This document shows positions 18,235-25,689 of a stretch of 38,923 bases of DNA, piece by piece. The notes below the pieces were generated by a model. It worked only from the letters and a program-made list of their open reading frames with translations, was not told where the DNA came from and made no database searches. Within the stretch, counting starts at the first letter, position 1; the number at the start of each line of letters is the position of its first letter. Origin of the DNA: an uncultured Pelagibacteraceae bacterium (lineage in GTDB: Bacteria; Pseudomonadota; Alphaproteobacteria; Pelagibacterales; Pelagibacteraceae); assembly GCA_902517535.1 (NCBI GenBank), contig CABYCK010000007.1:1-38923 (forward strand). The letters are read 5' to 3'. Made by a program: the position numbers and the translations under genes.

Positions 18235-18830
18235 TAAATTTTGCATTATTTTCTGCTTTGGCTACTTTCTATTTTACAATGTTTTTTACACCAGGGCCTA
18301 ATAATGCAATGCTTACTGCTTCTGGGATGAAATTTGGTTTTATAAGAACTTTGCCTCATTTAATTGGAATACCATTGGGTCATATTGTGCAGATTGGTCT
18401 TACTTGTTTTGGCTTAGCAAATTTATTTTTACTTTATCCAGAAATACAATTCTACATGAAAATTTTGTGTTTTGTTTACTTACTCTACTTGGGTTGGAAA
18501 ATGATTGGCTCATTTAGTATGGTGCAAAAAGATACTGGAAGACCTTTAAGATTTTATGAAGCTTCTTTATTTCAATTTGTAAATCCTAAAGCATGGTCTA
18601 TTGCAATCACTGTGGCATCTGGTTTCTTCCCTGCCCAAGAAAATATCATTATTGGAGTTTCGTTTGTAACAATTACAGCTGCGGTTATATGTTTTCCAAC
18701 TATAAGTTTATGGGCATTATTTGGAAGTGGACTGAGAAAATTTATTAACGATGAAAAAACAAAAAAAATAATTGAATACATCCTAGCGCTATTGCTAGTT
18801 TTTACTGGTTTATTTATTTTAATTAAATAA
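18231..18830 (+). CDS. LysE/RhtB-family amino-acid exporter
   Basis: 199 residues, hydrophobic, with about six predicted membrane helices. The N-terminal FTPGPNNAMLTASGMKFGF stretch (about 19-37) is the conserved RhtB/LysE signature, and FQFVNPKAWSIAITV near residue 110 is a second family hallmark. Members export amino acids or related small molecules across the inner membrane. The specific substrate cannot be read from the sequence. It overlaps the phosphatase gene by 4 bases, so they are co-expressed, although no functional link is obvious. Confidence 0.88.
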   Translation: MINFALFSALATFYFTMFFTPGPNNAMLTASGMKFGFIRTLPHLIGIPLGHIVQIGLTCFGLANLFLLYPEIQFYMKILCFVYLLYLGWKMIGSFSMVQKDTGRPLRFYEASLFQFVNPKAWSIAITVASGFFPAQENIIIGVSFVTITAAVICFPTISLWALFGSGLRKFINDEKTKKIIEYILALLLVFTGLFILIK

Positions 18831-18833
18831 TCT

Positions 18834-18862
18834 TTGATTTTTAATAATCGGTTTAATATAAG
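18834..18862 (+). promoter_or_regulatory. Predicted prpBC promoter
   Basis: TTGATT (18834-18839) and TATAAG (18857-18862) are separated by 17 bases in the 40-base gap before prpB. The start point would fall near 18869, only about two bases before the prpB ATG at 18871, implying a leaderless or nearly leaderless mRNA; no Shine-Dalgarno sequence is visible. Confidence 0.5.
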
Positions 18863-18870
18863 TTCTTCAC

Positions 18871-19767
18871 ATGCATTTTACAAAAAAAGATATTAAAGAA
18901 AAAAGATTAGATTTCGTAAAAAAATTACAAACTAAAAAACTTTTAAGATTTCCAGGTGCTTATAATCCTCTGTGTGCAAAACTAATAGCTGAAATAGGAT
19001 TTGATGGTATATATATTTCAGGTGGAGTTATGTCTAATGATTTAGGTTTGCCTGACATAGGTTTAACAACCTTAGATCAGGTGAGTTATAGAGCGGGACA
19101 AATTTCAAGGGTAACAGATTTACCAACTATAGTTGATGCGGATACAGGATTTAATGATTGTAAAAAAACTGTTCTAACTTTTGAAAAAAAAGGATTGGCT
19201 GGTTGTCATATTGAAGATCAGATATCTGAGAAAAGATGTGGTCATTTAGACAACAAAGAACTTGTTTCAAAAGAAGATATGATAAAAAAAATCAAAGTTT
19301 CTGTGGACTCTAGACAAGATAAAAATTTTTTGATTATTGTTAGAACAGATGCAAACACTGTCGAGGGAATTGATAAAACACTAGATAGAATTAAAGCATA
19401 TGAAGATGCTGGTGCAGATATGATTTTTCCAGAAGCAATGAAAGACGAAAAAGAATTTGAAAAGGTAAGAAAAACAACTAAGTCTTATCTCTTAGCCAAC
19501 ATGACTGAGTTTGGAAAATCTAAACTTCTTAACAAAAAGGAGTTAGAAAATTTAGGATATAATTTAGTAATTTATCCGGTAACTACTCAAAGACTGGCAA
19601 TGCAAAATGTTGAGTTTGGACTTAAATCAATATTTACTGAAGGAGACCAAAATAAAATTATAGACAAAATGCAAACTAGAAAAAGGTTGTACGAATTAGT
19701 AGAATATGAGAAGTACAATACACCAGGAAGAAAAATTACAGATTTTTCAACAGAGGGTCATGAATAA
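18871..19767 (+). CDS. prpB: 2-Methylisocitrate lyase
   Basis: 298 residues of the isocitrate lyase/PEP mutase superfamily. It cleaves 2-methylisocitrate to pyruvate and succinate in the 2-methylcitrate cycle of propionate breakdown. The active-site loop KRCGH is at 121-125, the Mg-binding VDADTGF at 88-94 and HIEDQ at 113-117. The N-terminal FPGAYNPLCAKLIAEIGFDGIYISGG is the usual beta-barrel start. PrpB and close relatives (for example other C-C lyases) are not always separable by eye, but the prpC gene that overlaps its stop by one base supports this assignment. Confidence 0.9.
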   Translation: MHFTKKDIKEKRLDFVKKLQTKKLLRFPGAYNPLCAKLIAEIGFDGIYISGGVMSNDLGLPDIGLTTLDQVSYRAGQISRVTDLPTIVDADTGFNDCKKTVLTFEKKGLAGCHIEDQISEKRCGHLDNKELVSKEDMIKKIKVSVDSRQDKNFLIIVRTDANTVEGIDKTLDRIKAYEDAGADMIFPEAMKDEKEFEKVRKTTKSYLLANMTEFGKSKLLNKKELENLGYNLVIYPVTTQRLAMQNVEFGLKSIFTEGDQNKIIDKMQTRKRLYELVEYEKYNTPGRKITDFSTEGHE

Positions 19768-20891
19768 TGAGTGAAGAAATTAAAAAAGGTCTCTTAGGAA
19801 TAGTTGTAGATGAAACTACGATTTCTCATGTTGTTCCTGAATTAAGTGCGCTAACTTATAGGGGTTATAAAGTTCAAGATCTATGTGATAAGTGTGATTT
19901 TGAAGAAGTTGCATTTCTGGTTCTTAATGGTGAACTTCCAAGCAAAAAGCAGCTAAAAAAATTTATAAAAGAAGAAAGATCAAACAGAAAATTATCTAAG
20001 ACTATAATTAAGAATATTCAACAAATGCCTAAAAATGCACATCCTATGGATGTAATTAGAACTTGTGTTAGTTTGATGGCTTTAGAAGACAAAGATACTA
20101 AAGATAATTCTCCTAAAGCTAATATGAGAAAAGCTTTAAGAATTTTTTCACAAACTCCGACAGCAGTTGCAGCTTACTTTAGAGCTAGAAAAGGTAAAAA
20201 AATAATATCTCCAAGTAAAAAATTATCTTTTTCTGAAAATTTTTTTAAAATGATGTTTAATAAAGTGCCTGATAAAGAAATTGTTAGAGCATTTGATATT
20301 TCTTTGATTTTATACGCAGAACATAGTTTCAATGTTTCAACTTTTACCGCCAGAACTATTACAAGCAGTTTGTCAGATCTTCATGGAGCAATCACAGGTG
20401 CAATAGCATCTTTAAAAGGAGCTTTGCATGGTGGCGCAAATGAAGCGGTAATGCACATGATGAAAGAAATTGGTAAACCTGAAAAAGCCAAGGCTTGGAT
20501 CGAAAATGCTCTAGAAAAGAAAAAAGTTGTTATGGGTTTTGGTCACAGAGTCTATAGAACTGGTGACTCAAGAGTTCCTACAATGAAGCATTATATGTTT
20601 AAAGTTGCAAAACTTTTAAAGAAAGAAAAATATACTAAGATGTATGAGATATTAGAGAAAGTAATGTTAGAAAAAAAAAATATTCATCCTAATGTAGATT
20701 TTCCTTGTGGACCTACTTATTACATGATGGGAGTTGATATAGATTTCTATACCCCTATATTTGTAATGTCTCGTATTACTGGCTGGTCAGCTCATATTAT
20801 GGAACAACACGCTTCGAATAAATTAATTAGACCGCTTTCTAAATATAAAGGACAAGAAGTAAGAGAAGTAATGCTTTTAAACCAAAGATGA
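19767..20891 (+). CDS. prpC: 2-Methylcitrate synthase (citrate synthase family)
   Basis: 374 residues, the short citrate synthase type. It condenses propionyl-CoA (and often acetyl-CoA) with oxaloacetate. Catalytic and binding residues are visible: H186 in YAEHSFN, H221 in GALHGGANEAV, and H260 in MGFGHRVYRTGDSR; the catalytic aspartate is probably in NVDFPCGPTYYMMG near residue 312. The short length and pairing with prpB indicate methylcitrate synthase rather than the TCA-cycle enzyme, although dual activity is common. The dehydratase gene prpD or acnD is not next to it. Confidence 0.9.
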   Translation: MSEEIKKGLLGIVVDETTISHVVPELSALTYRGYKVQDLCDKCDFEEVAFLVLNGELPSKKQLKKFIKEERSNRKLSKTIIKNIQQMPKNAHPMDVIRTCVSLMALEDKDTKDNSPKANMRKALRIFSQTPTAVAAYFRARKGKKIISPSKKLSFSENFFKMMFNKVPDKEIVRAFDISLILYAEHSFNVSTFTARTITSSLSDLHGAITGAIASLKGALHGGANEAVMHMMKEIGKPEKAKAWIENALEKKKVVMGFGHRVYRTGDSRVPTMKHYMFKVAKLLKKEKYTKMYEILEKVMLEKKNIHPNVDFPCGPTYYMMGVDIDFYTPIFVMSRITGWSAHIMEQHASNKLIRPLSKYKGQEVREVMLLNQR

Positions 20892-20923
20892 TCTCATTAA
20901 CAAATTTTTAAATTTAATATCTA

Positions 20924-22114
20924 ATGACAACACAAATACAAATTGATGGTGAAATATTCCAGAACGCAATAGATATTTTAAAGGATTTAATCAGTTTTCA
21001 AACAGAATCTGGAAAATCAAATTTAGAATTAATAAATTATTGTGAGCTCAAGCTAAAAAAATCTGGAGCATCCTCATTAAAAACATTTAACAACTCGAAA
21101 ACACAAGCCAACTTGTTTTCCACTATTAAGGGAGAAAATCCTGACGAAATAGGAATTGTCTTGTCAGGTCATACTGATGTTGTGCCCGCTGTCCCTAGTG
21201 AATGGACCTCAGATCCATATTTATTAAGAGAAGAGGACGATAAACTTTATGGAAGAGGAACGTGTGATATGAAAGGTTTTATTGCTTGTACCTTAGCTGT
21301 GGCGCCTTTGTTTGCGTCTAGCAAACTAAAAAAACCAATTCACTTTTCTTATACTTTTGATGAAGAAACAGGATGTTTGGGAGCTCCCTTAGTTTTAGCA
21401 GACTTAAAAAAAAGAAATTTAAATTTCTCATCTTGTATAATAGGTGAACCAACAAATATGAAAGTTATTACTGCTCATAAAGGTTACAATGAATATAAAA
21501 CTCATTTTACAGGTTTGTCTGGTCATGCATCAGATCCAGAAAATGGGACTAGTGCAATAGAATATGCAATTGAATATAGCAATAAACTTATGGAATTAAA
21601 GAATGAACTTAAAAATAAGAAAAGAGAAAACAATTTATTTTCACCCCCTTATTCAACTCTTCAAATTGGAAAAATTACTGGTGGAATAGGAGCAAATGTT
21701 ATTGCAGATAAATGTTCTTTGGAATGGGAAGTGAGACCGATAAATAAAAGTGATGGAGATTTTGTAACAAAAAGTATTGATGAATTTTCAAAAAACATCT
21801 TACTGCCAAAGATTAAAAATAATAACCCTAATGGAGATATCAAAAAAGAGATAATTGGAGAGGTTGTAGGTTTTAATAAAGAAGGAGATTCAGAAGCTGT
21901 AAATCTTATTAGTAACTTAACAGGAGATAATTCAAAAGACACTATGTCGTTTGGTACAGAAGCTGGCCTTTTTCAAAACTCAGGCATTAGTACTGTTATT
22001 TGTGGCCCAGGATCGATAGATCAAGCTCATACAGTTGACGAATATATAACTTATGATCAATTAAAAAAATGTCTTAAAATGCTGGTTTCATTAAAAGAAA
22101 AAATGGTAAATTAA
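20924..22114 (+). CDS. argE: M20-family deacetylase, ArgE-like
   Basis: 396 residues. ArgE hydrolyses N-acetylornithine to ornithine in arginine synthesis. The two-zinc site of M20 peptidases is present: H83 and D85 in SGHTDVVPA, D115 in GTCDMKG, the catalytic pair E147-E148 in DEETGCLG, E175 in GEPTNMK, and a C-terminal histidine in IDQAHTVDEY. The dimerisation domain sits between (about 185-295, HKGYNEYKTHFTGLSGHAS onwards). The alphaproteobacterial ArgE type is the best match, but related N-acyl-amino-acid or succinyl-diaminopimelate hydrolases share this pattern. A 32-base gap separates it from prpC. Confidence 0.8.
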   Translation: MTTQIQIDGEIFQNAIDILKDLISFQTESGKSNLELINYCELKLKKSGASSLKTFNNSKTQANLFSTIKGENPDEIGIVLSGHTDVVPAVPSEWTSDPYLLREEDDKLYGRGTCDMKGFIACTLAVAPLFASSKLKKPIHFSYTFDEETGCLGAPLVLADLKKRNLNFSSCIIGEPTNMKVITAHKGYNEYKTHFTGLSGHASDPENGTSAIEYAIEYSNKLMELKNELKNKKRENNLFSPPYSTLQIGKITGGIGANVIADKCSLEWEVRPINKSDGDFVTKSIDEFSKNILLPKIKNNNPNGDIKKEIIGEVVGFNKEGDSEAVNLISNLTGDNSKDTMSFGTEAGLFQNSGISTVICGPGSIDQAHTVDEYITYDQLKKCLKMLVSLKEKMVN

Positions 22115-22133
22115 ATTTCTTTTTTTTAATTAA

Positions 22134-22874
22134 ATGAAACTATTTATAATTACACTTTTATTTTTCAATTTTTATTCTTCTGTTTATTCAAATACTATTT
22201 ACTATCTTACTAAAATTCCAAATTTAAAAGTTCATGATCTTAAATCTTCAAATGGGGTAAAATATTTAAAAGCTGAAAAATCATTTAAGGTAGGAATTGT
22301 TGAAAATAATGTTCAATGTGATGTAGCAAGTGATAAAGATATTAGAGATAAATTTAATATAATTAAAAGAAATTTTGATAGATACGAAAAAGGCTTTTTA
22401 GAAAAGATTAATTTAAGATATGTTGTCCTTTGCCAAAATCTTAGAGTTTCAAATATCAAAACAGCTGGAGTACCAAATCATAATGTTAAAACATTAATTG
22501 TTGATATAAAATCCGATGAAAGATATTTTGAGAGATCCTTGCATCATGAGCTTTTTCATATGGTTGATGATAGTTACGATAGTTTGTTTTCTGATGAAAA
22601 GTGGTCTCAATTAAATAATCCAAACTTCAAATATGCTAAATGCTCTACTTGTTCAAATAGATTAGATTTAACACTTTACAAAGATACAAAAGGATTTTTG
22701 ACTGAATATTCTATGTCAACTGCTTCAGAAGATATGGCAGAAATATTTTCTTTTTTAATGATAGATAAAACAAAAGTATCAAAAATTCTGCTTAAAGATC
22801 CAGTAATAAATAATAAGATTAATTTTTTAAAAGATGAATTAACAAAGATAGATGATAATTTCAAATTCGAATAA
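22134..22874 (+). CDS. Secreted putative zinc metallopeptidase, family not recognised
   Basis: 246 residues. The N-terminal 19 or so form a signal peptide (hydrophobic core LFIITLLFFNFYSSVYS), so the protein should reach the periplasm or outside. A consensus gluzincin-type HELFH (138-142) is followed about 55 residues later by LTEYSMSTASEDMAEIFSFLM (split by position 189-209), where E203 or E199 is a likely third zinc ligand. A KWSQLNNPNFKYAKC stretch and a CxxC pair (C170, C173) lie between. The layout of HExxH, aromatic W and F-Y, then Y-x-x-x-S-x-x-E-D-x-A-E resembles bacterial putative zinc-binding peptidases; no substrate can be assigned. It abuts the cyclophilin gene with no gap, so the two are probably expressed together. 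Confidence 0.6.
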   Translation: MKLFIITLLFFNFYSSVYSNTIYYLTKIPNLKVHDLKSSNGVKYLKAEKSFKVGIVENNVQCDVASDKDIRDKFNIIKRNFDRYEKGFLEKINLRYVVLCQNLRVSNIKTAGVPNHNVKTLIVDIKSDERYFERSLHHELFHMVDDSYDSLFSDEKWSQLNNPNFKYAKCSTCSNRLDLTLYKDTKGFLTEYSMSTASEDMAEIFSFLMIDKTKVSKILLKDPVINNKINFLKDELTKIDDNFKFE

Positions 22875-23522
22875 ATGATTGAAAAAGTTAAACAAACTAC
22901 ATCAGAGAAACTTTTATTATTCCTTTTTTTCATTTTAGGTTTGATTGCTATTTATATATTTTTAATACTACCGCAGAAATGTTTGTTCATTAAAAATTAC
23001 AATCCAGAAAATATATCTTTTAAAAACCCCAAAGATATTGCTATTTTAAATGTTAATTGTGGAAATATTATTATTAAATTATATCCAAAGATTTCACCTA
23101 ATTCAGTTGAGAGGTTTAAGAAATTAATATCTTCAGGAAAATATAATAACATTGCTTTTCATAGAGTAATTAAAAACGTGTTAATTCAATCTGGTGATCT
23201 AGAATTTGGAAATAAAGATAACTATAATTATCTTTACATTGGTTCGGGTAATTCTGGTTTAGGGCCCATCAAGTCAGAGCTTAATGACCAAGTAGAATTT
23301 AAAGCAGGAACTTTGGGTATGGCAAGAACAAATAAATTGAATACTGAAGACAGTCAATTTTTTATTTTACTTCAGGATGCACCTTTGTTTAAAGGTGAGT
23401 ACACTCCTATAGGTGAGGTTGTTTATGGTTTTGAAATTTTAGACACAATAGCAGATGATCATAGAAGAGAATATGTCCTTCGACCTGATTTTATTAATAG
23501 CTTTAAACTACTTACCGATTAA
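22875..23522 (+). CDS. Membrane-anchored cyclophilin-type peptidyl-prolyl isomerase
   Basis: 215 residues. An N-terminal membrane segment (about 13-33) anchors a periplasmic cyclophilin domain starting near residue 55. Active-site motifs are FHRVI (95-99, with the catalytic arginine), QSGD (105-108), GTLGMAR (145-151) and SQFFI (160-164). The enzyme speeds cis-trans isomerisation of X-Pro bonds and probably helps fold exported proteins. The tryptophan of cyclosporin-sensitive cyclophilins is not seen. It starts directly after the putative secreted peptidase gene, which suggests a joint periplasmic role, and converges on potC with an 11-base overlap. Confidence 0.9.
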   Translation: MIEKVKQTTSEKLLLFLFFILGLIAIYIFLILPQKCLFIKNYNPENISFKNPKDIAILNVNCGNIIIKLYPKISPNSVERFKKLISSGKYNNIAFHRVIKNVLIQSGDLEFGNKDNYNYLYIGSGNSGLGPIKSELNDQVEFKAGTLGMARTNKLNTEDSQFFILLQDAPLFKGEYTPIGEVVYGFEILDTIADDHRREYVLRPDFINSFKLLTD

Positions 23523-24366
23523 TGCCTCTTATTCTTTCAGACCTTCGTCTTAAAAGTTCGGCAGCAACTAAGACTAATGTTGAAAGTAAAATTAAACAGG
23601 TAGCAACAGATAATATGGTTGGACTTAGCTGTTCTCTTAACCCAGTCCACATTTGAATTGGAATTGTCGTATTGTCTAACCCCGCTAAAAATAATACAAT
23701 TACCACTTCATCAAAAGAAGTTACAAAAGCAAATAAAGCCCCAGAGATAACGCCTGGTAATATTAAAGGTAAAGTAATTTTCATAAAAGTATTTACAGGA
23801 TTGCTTCCAAGACTTGCTGCAGCTCTTGTTACGCTATGATCAAATCCTGACAATGTAGCTGTGACAGTAATTACTACAAATGGGGTTCCTAAAATTATAT
23901 GAGCTAAAATTATACCAGTATGTGTTGCTGCAAGACCAGCTTTTGCCATAAAAAAGAAAATTGCTACTCCTGAAATTATTAGTGGGACAATCATAGGAGA
24001 TATTAGTGTTGCCATGATAATACCTTTGTATGGCATATATCTACTACTCAATCCTAAAGCAGCTACTGTTCCAAGAATAACTGCTCCAATTGTTGCAAAT
24101 ATTGCAATGAAAAAACTATTTTTTGCTGCTAATCCCCAAGGATTCTTTGTTCCATAAACCATATCTTTATACCATCTCATAGAAAAAGCATCTGGGTCTA
24201 GCCTCTTCATTCCATCTGTTATGACTAAAAATTCTTCTGCATTAAAGGATAATGGAAAAATTACAAATAAAGGAGCAATTAAAAAAAAGAATACACATCC
24301 ACAAATAAATAAATAGGTGTAATGCCATATTCTATAATGTGGTTCTGTATATTTTGGTAAAGCCAT
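23512..24366 (-). CDS. potC: ABC transporter permease, PotC-like
   Basis: 284 residues with six predicted membrane helices, the first at about 17-40. The cytoplasmic EAA loop that contacts the ATPase is AAASLGSNPVNTFMKITLPLILPG (spanning about 187-210), typical of the PotC/PotI subfamily of polyamine and related importers. Its start follows the potB stop with two bases between, so both permeases are translated from one mRNA. The substrate of the complete system is uncertain: polyamines by family likeness, or an ectoine-like solute by gene context. Confidence 0.88.
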   Translation of the reverse strand: MALPKYTEPHYRIWHYTYLFICGCVFFFLIAPLFVIFPLSFNAEEFLVITDGMKRLDPDAFSMRWYKDMVYGTKNPWGLAAKNSFFIAIFATIGAVILGTVAALGLSSRYMPYKGIIMATLISPMIVPLIISGVAIFFFMAKAGLAATHTGIILAHIILGTPFVVITVTATLSGFDHSVTRAAASLGSNPVNTFMKITLPLILPGVISGALFAFVTSFDEVVIVLFLAGLDNTTIPIQMWTGLREQLSPTILSVATCLILLSTLVLVAAELLRRRSERIRGINR

Positions 24367-24368
24367 AA

Positions 24369-25622
24369 TTATCCTAATTTAATATTATCTATTCCAACTA
24401 ATTTGTTATAAACCCAGTAGACAGCCAAAACTCCTACTAACAACATTAATCCCATTGCTGAAGCAAAACTCCAGTCCAAAGTATATTTCATATGATATGC
24501 AATCTGATTACTAATTAATGTTCCAGAAGCGCCGCCCACCAACTCAGGAGTAATGTAGTAACCAATTGCAAGAATAAAAACTAAAAGTGAGCCAGCTCCT
24601 ATACCTGGAATTGTTAATGGAAAATATACCTTCCAAAATGTAATAAATGGAGTTCCTCCTAAAGATTTTCCTGCTCGGACTAGACTCGGTGAAATAGTTT
24701 TCATTACACTGTAAAGAGGTAAAACCATAAATGGTAATAAAATTTGTGTCATAGCAATATAAGTGCCTGTTTCGTTATACATCATCTCTAATCTTTTATC
24801 GTCAGCCACAAAACCAATCCAAACTAAAAAATCATTAACCACTCCTTGCTGTTGAAGTAAAATCATCCAACTTGCAGTTCTGACTAGTAATGAAGTCCAA
24901 AAAGGTAAAAGAACACAAATCATTAATAAATTACTGTATTTCATTGGAAGTGTAGCAAGCAAATGAGCAATAGGGTAAGCCATTAAAAAACAGAAAAGAG
25001 TTACATAAAAAGCTATTTTAAGAGTTCTAACCCATAATTTTTTATAAATTCTTCGATCTTCTTCTACTTGAACAAATTTGCCATCTTCATTTTCATACAT
25101 GTCTACACCTTTTAAATATTTAGAATAAGAATAAGCTGGTGCGCGTCTTTGAATTGCTCTCCAATATTCAACATCTGCCCATCTTTCATGAACGGCCATA
25201 ATTTGTTCTTTATAATTCCCTTCTTCAAAAGATTTTGATTTTCGTCTTAATTTTTTAATAATACTTTTGAAACCATTTTTAGTATAATTAAGTTGAGTTG
25301 ATAATTTTCCATCTCTTTCTTCATCCATTAATTTTTGAAAATCGATATAAAAAGCTTCAAATACTTCCTCTGATGGAAGTTCTTTTCCATCCCATTTCTC
25401 CATAGCAATATATGTTTTGGGAAGAGCATTAGTAACCATACGATCATCAACGCTGTTAAATAACATTCCAAAAATAGGAGAAATATAAACTATTAATAAA
25501 AAAAATAATAAAGGTGCAACAAGAAGAAATGCTTTAAATTTATTTCTTCTCTCAACTTTTTTAAGACTCACCTCTAGAGGTATACCGTCAGTAGTTAAAA
25601 TTTTTTGTGTTTCACTGCTCAT
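24369..25622 (-). CDS. potB: ABC transporter permease, PotB-like, with large periplasmic insertion
   Basis: 417 residues, well above the roughly 280-310 of E. coli PotB. The extra length is one charged, hydrophilic stretch of about 140-150 residues between membrane helix 1 (about 32-52) and helix 2 (from about 202). It begins SVDDRMVTNALPKTY and contains many Lys/Glu and Trp/Tyr residues. The remaining helices and the EAA loop (AGKSLGGTPFITFWKVYFPL) are normal. The start is the ATG at 25622; no Shine-Dalgarno is present, and the U-run of the hairpin at 25631-25655 ends against the start codon. This permease shape also occurs in other alphaproteobacterial Pot-like systems, to my recollection. 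Confidence 0.85.
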   Translation of the reverse strand: MSSETQKILTTDGIPLEVSLKKVERRNKFKAFLLVAPLLFFLLIVYISPIFGMLFNSVDDRMVTNALPKTYIAMEKWDGKELPSEEVFEAFYIDFQKLMDEERDGKLSTQLNYTKNGFKSIIKKLRRKSKSFEEGNYKEQIMAVHERWADVEYWRAIQRRAPAYSYSKYLKGVDMYENEDGKFVQVEEDRRIYKKLWVRTLKIAFYVTLFCFLMAYPIAHLLATLPMKYSNLLMICVLLPFWTSLLVRTASWMILLQQQGVVNDFLVWIGFVADDKRLEMMYNETGTYIAMTQILLPFMVLPLYSVMKTISPSLVRAGKSLGGTPFITFWKVYFPLTIPGIGAGSLLVFILAIGYYITPELVGGASGTLISNQIAYHMKYTLDWSFASAMGLMLLVGVLAVYWVYNKLVGIDNIKLG

Positions 25623-25655
25623 AAATAAAAAGGGCGGTTAATTAATAACCGCCCT
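25623..25655 (-). terminator. Terminator-like hairpin between potD and potB
   Basis: AGGGCGGTTA (25631-25640) and TAACCGCCCT (25646-25655) form a perfect 10-bp GC-rich stem with loop ATTAA, unusual in this AT-rich region. Read on the minus strand the stem is followed by TTTTATTT and then the potB ATG at 25622. It is a classical intrinsic terminator in form, 34 bases after the potD stop, and should make potD mRNA more abundant than potBC. Confidence 0.85.
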
Positions 25656-25689
25656 AATATAATATATCATCTATATCTTTAAAAATTAA

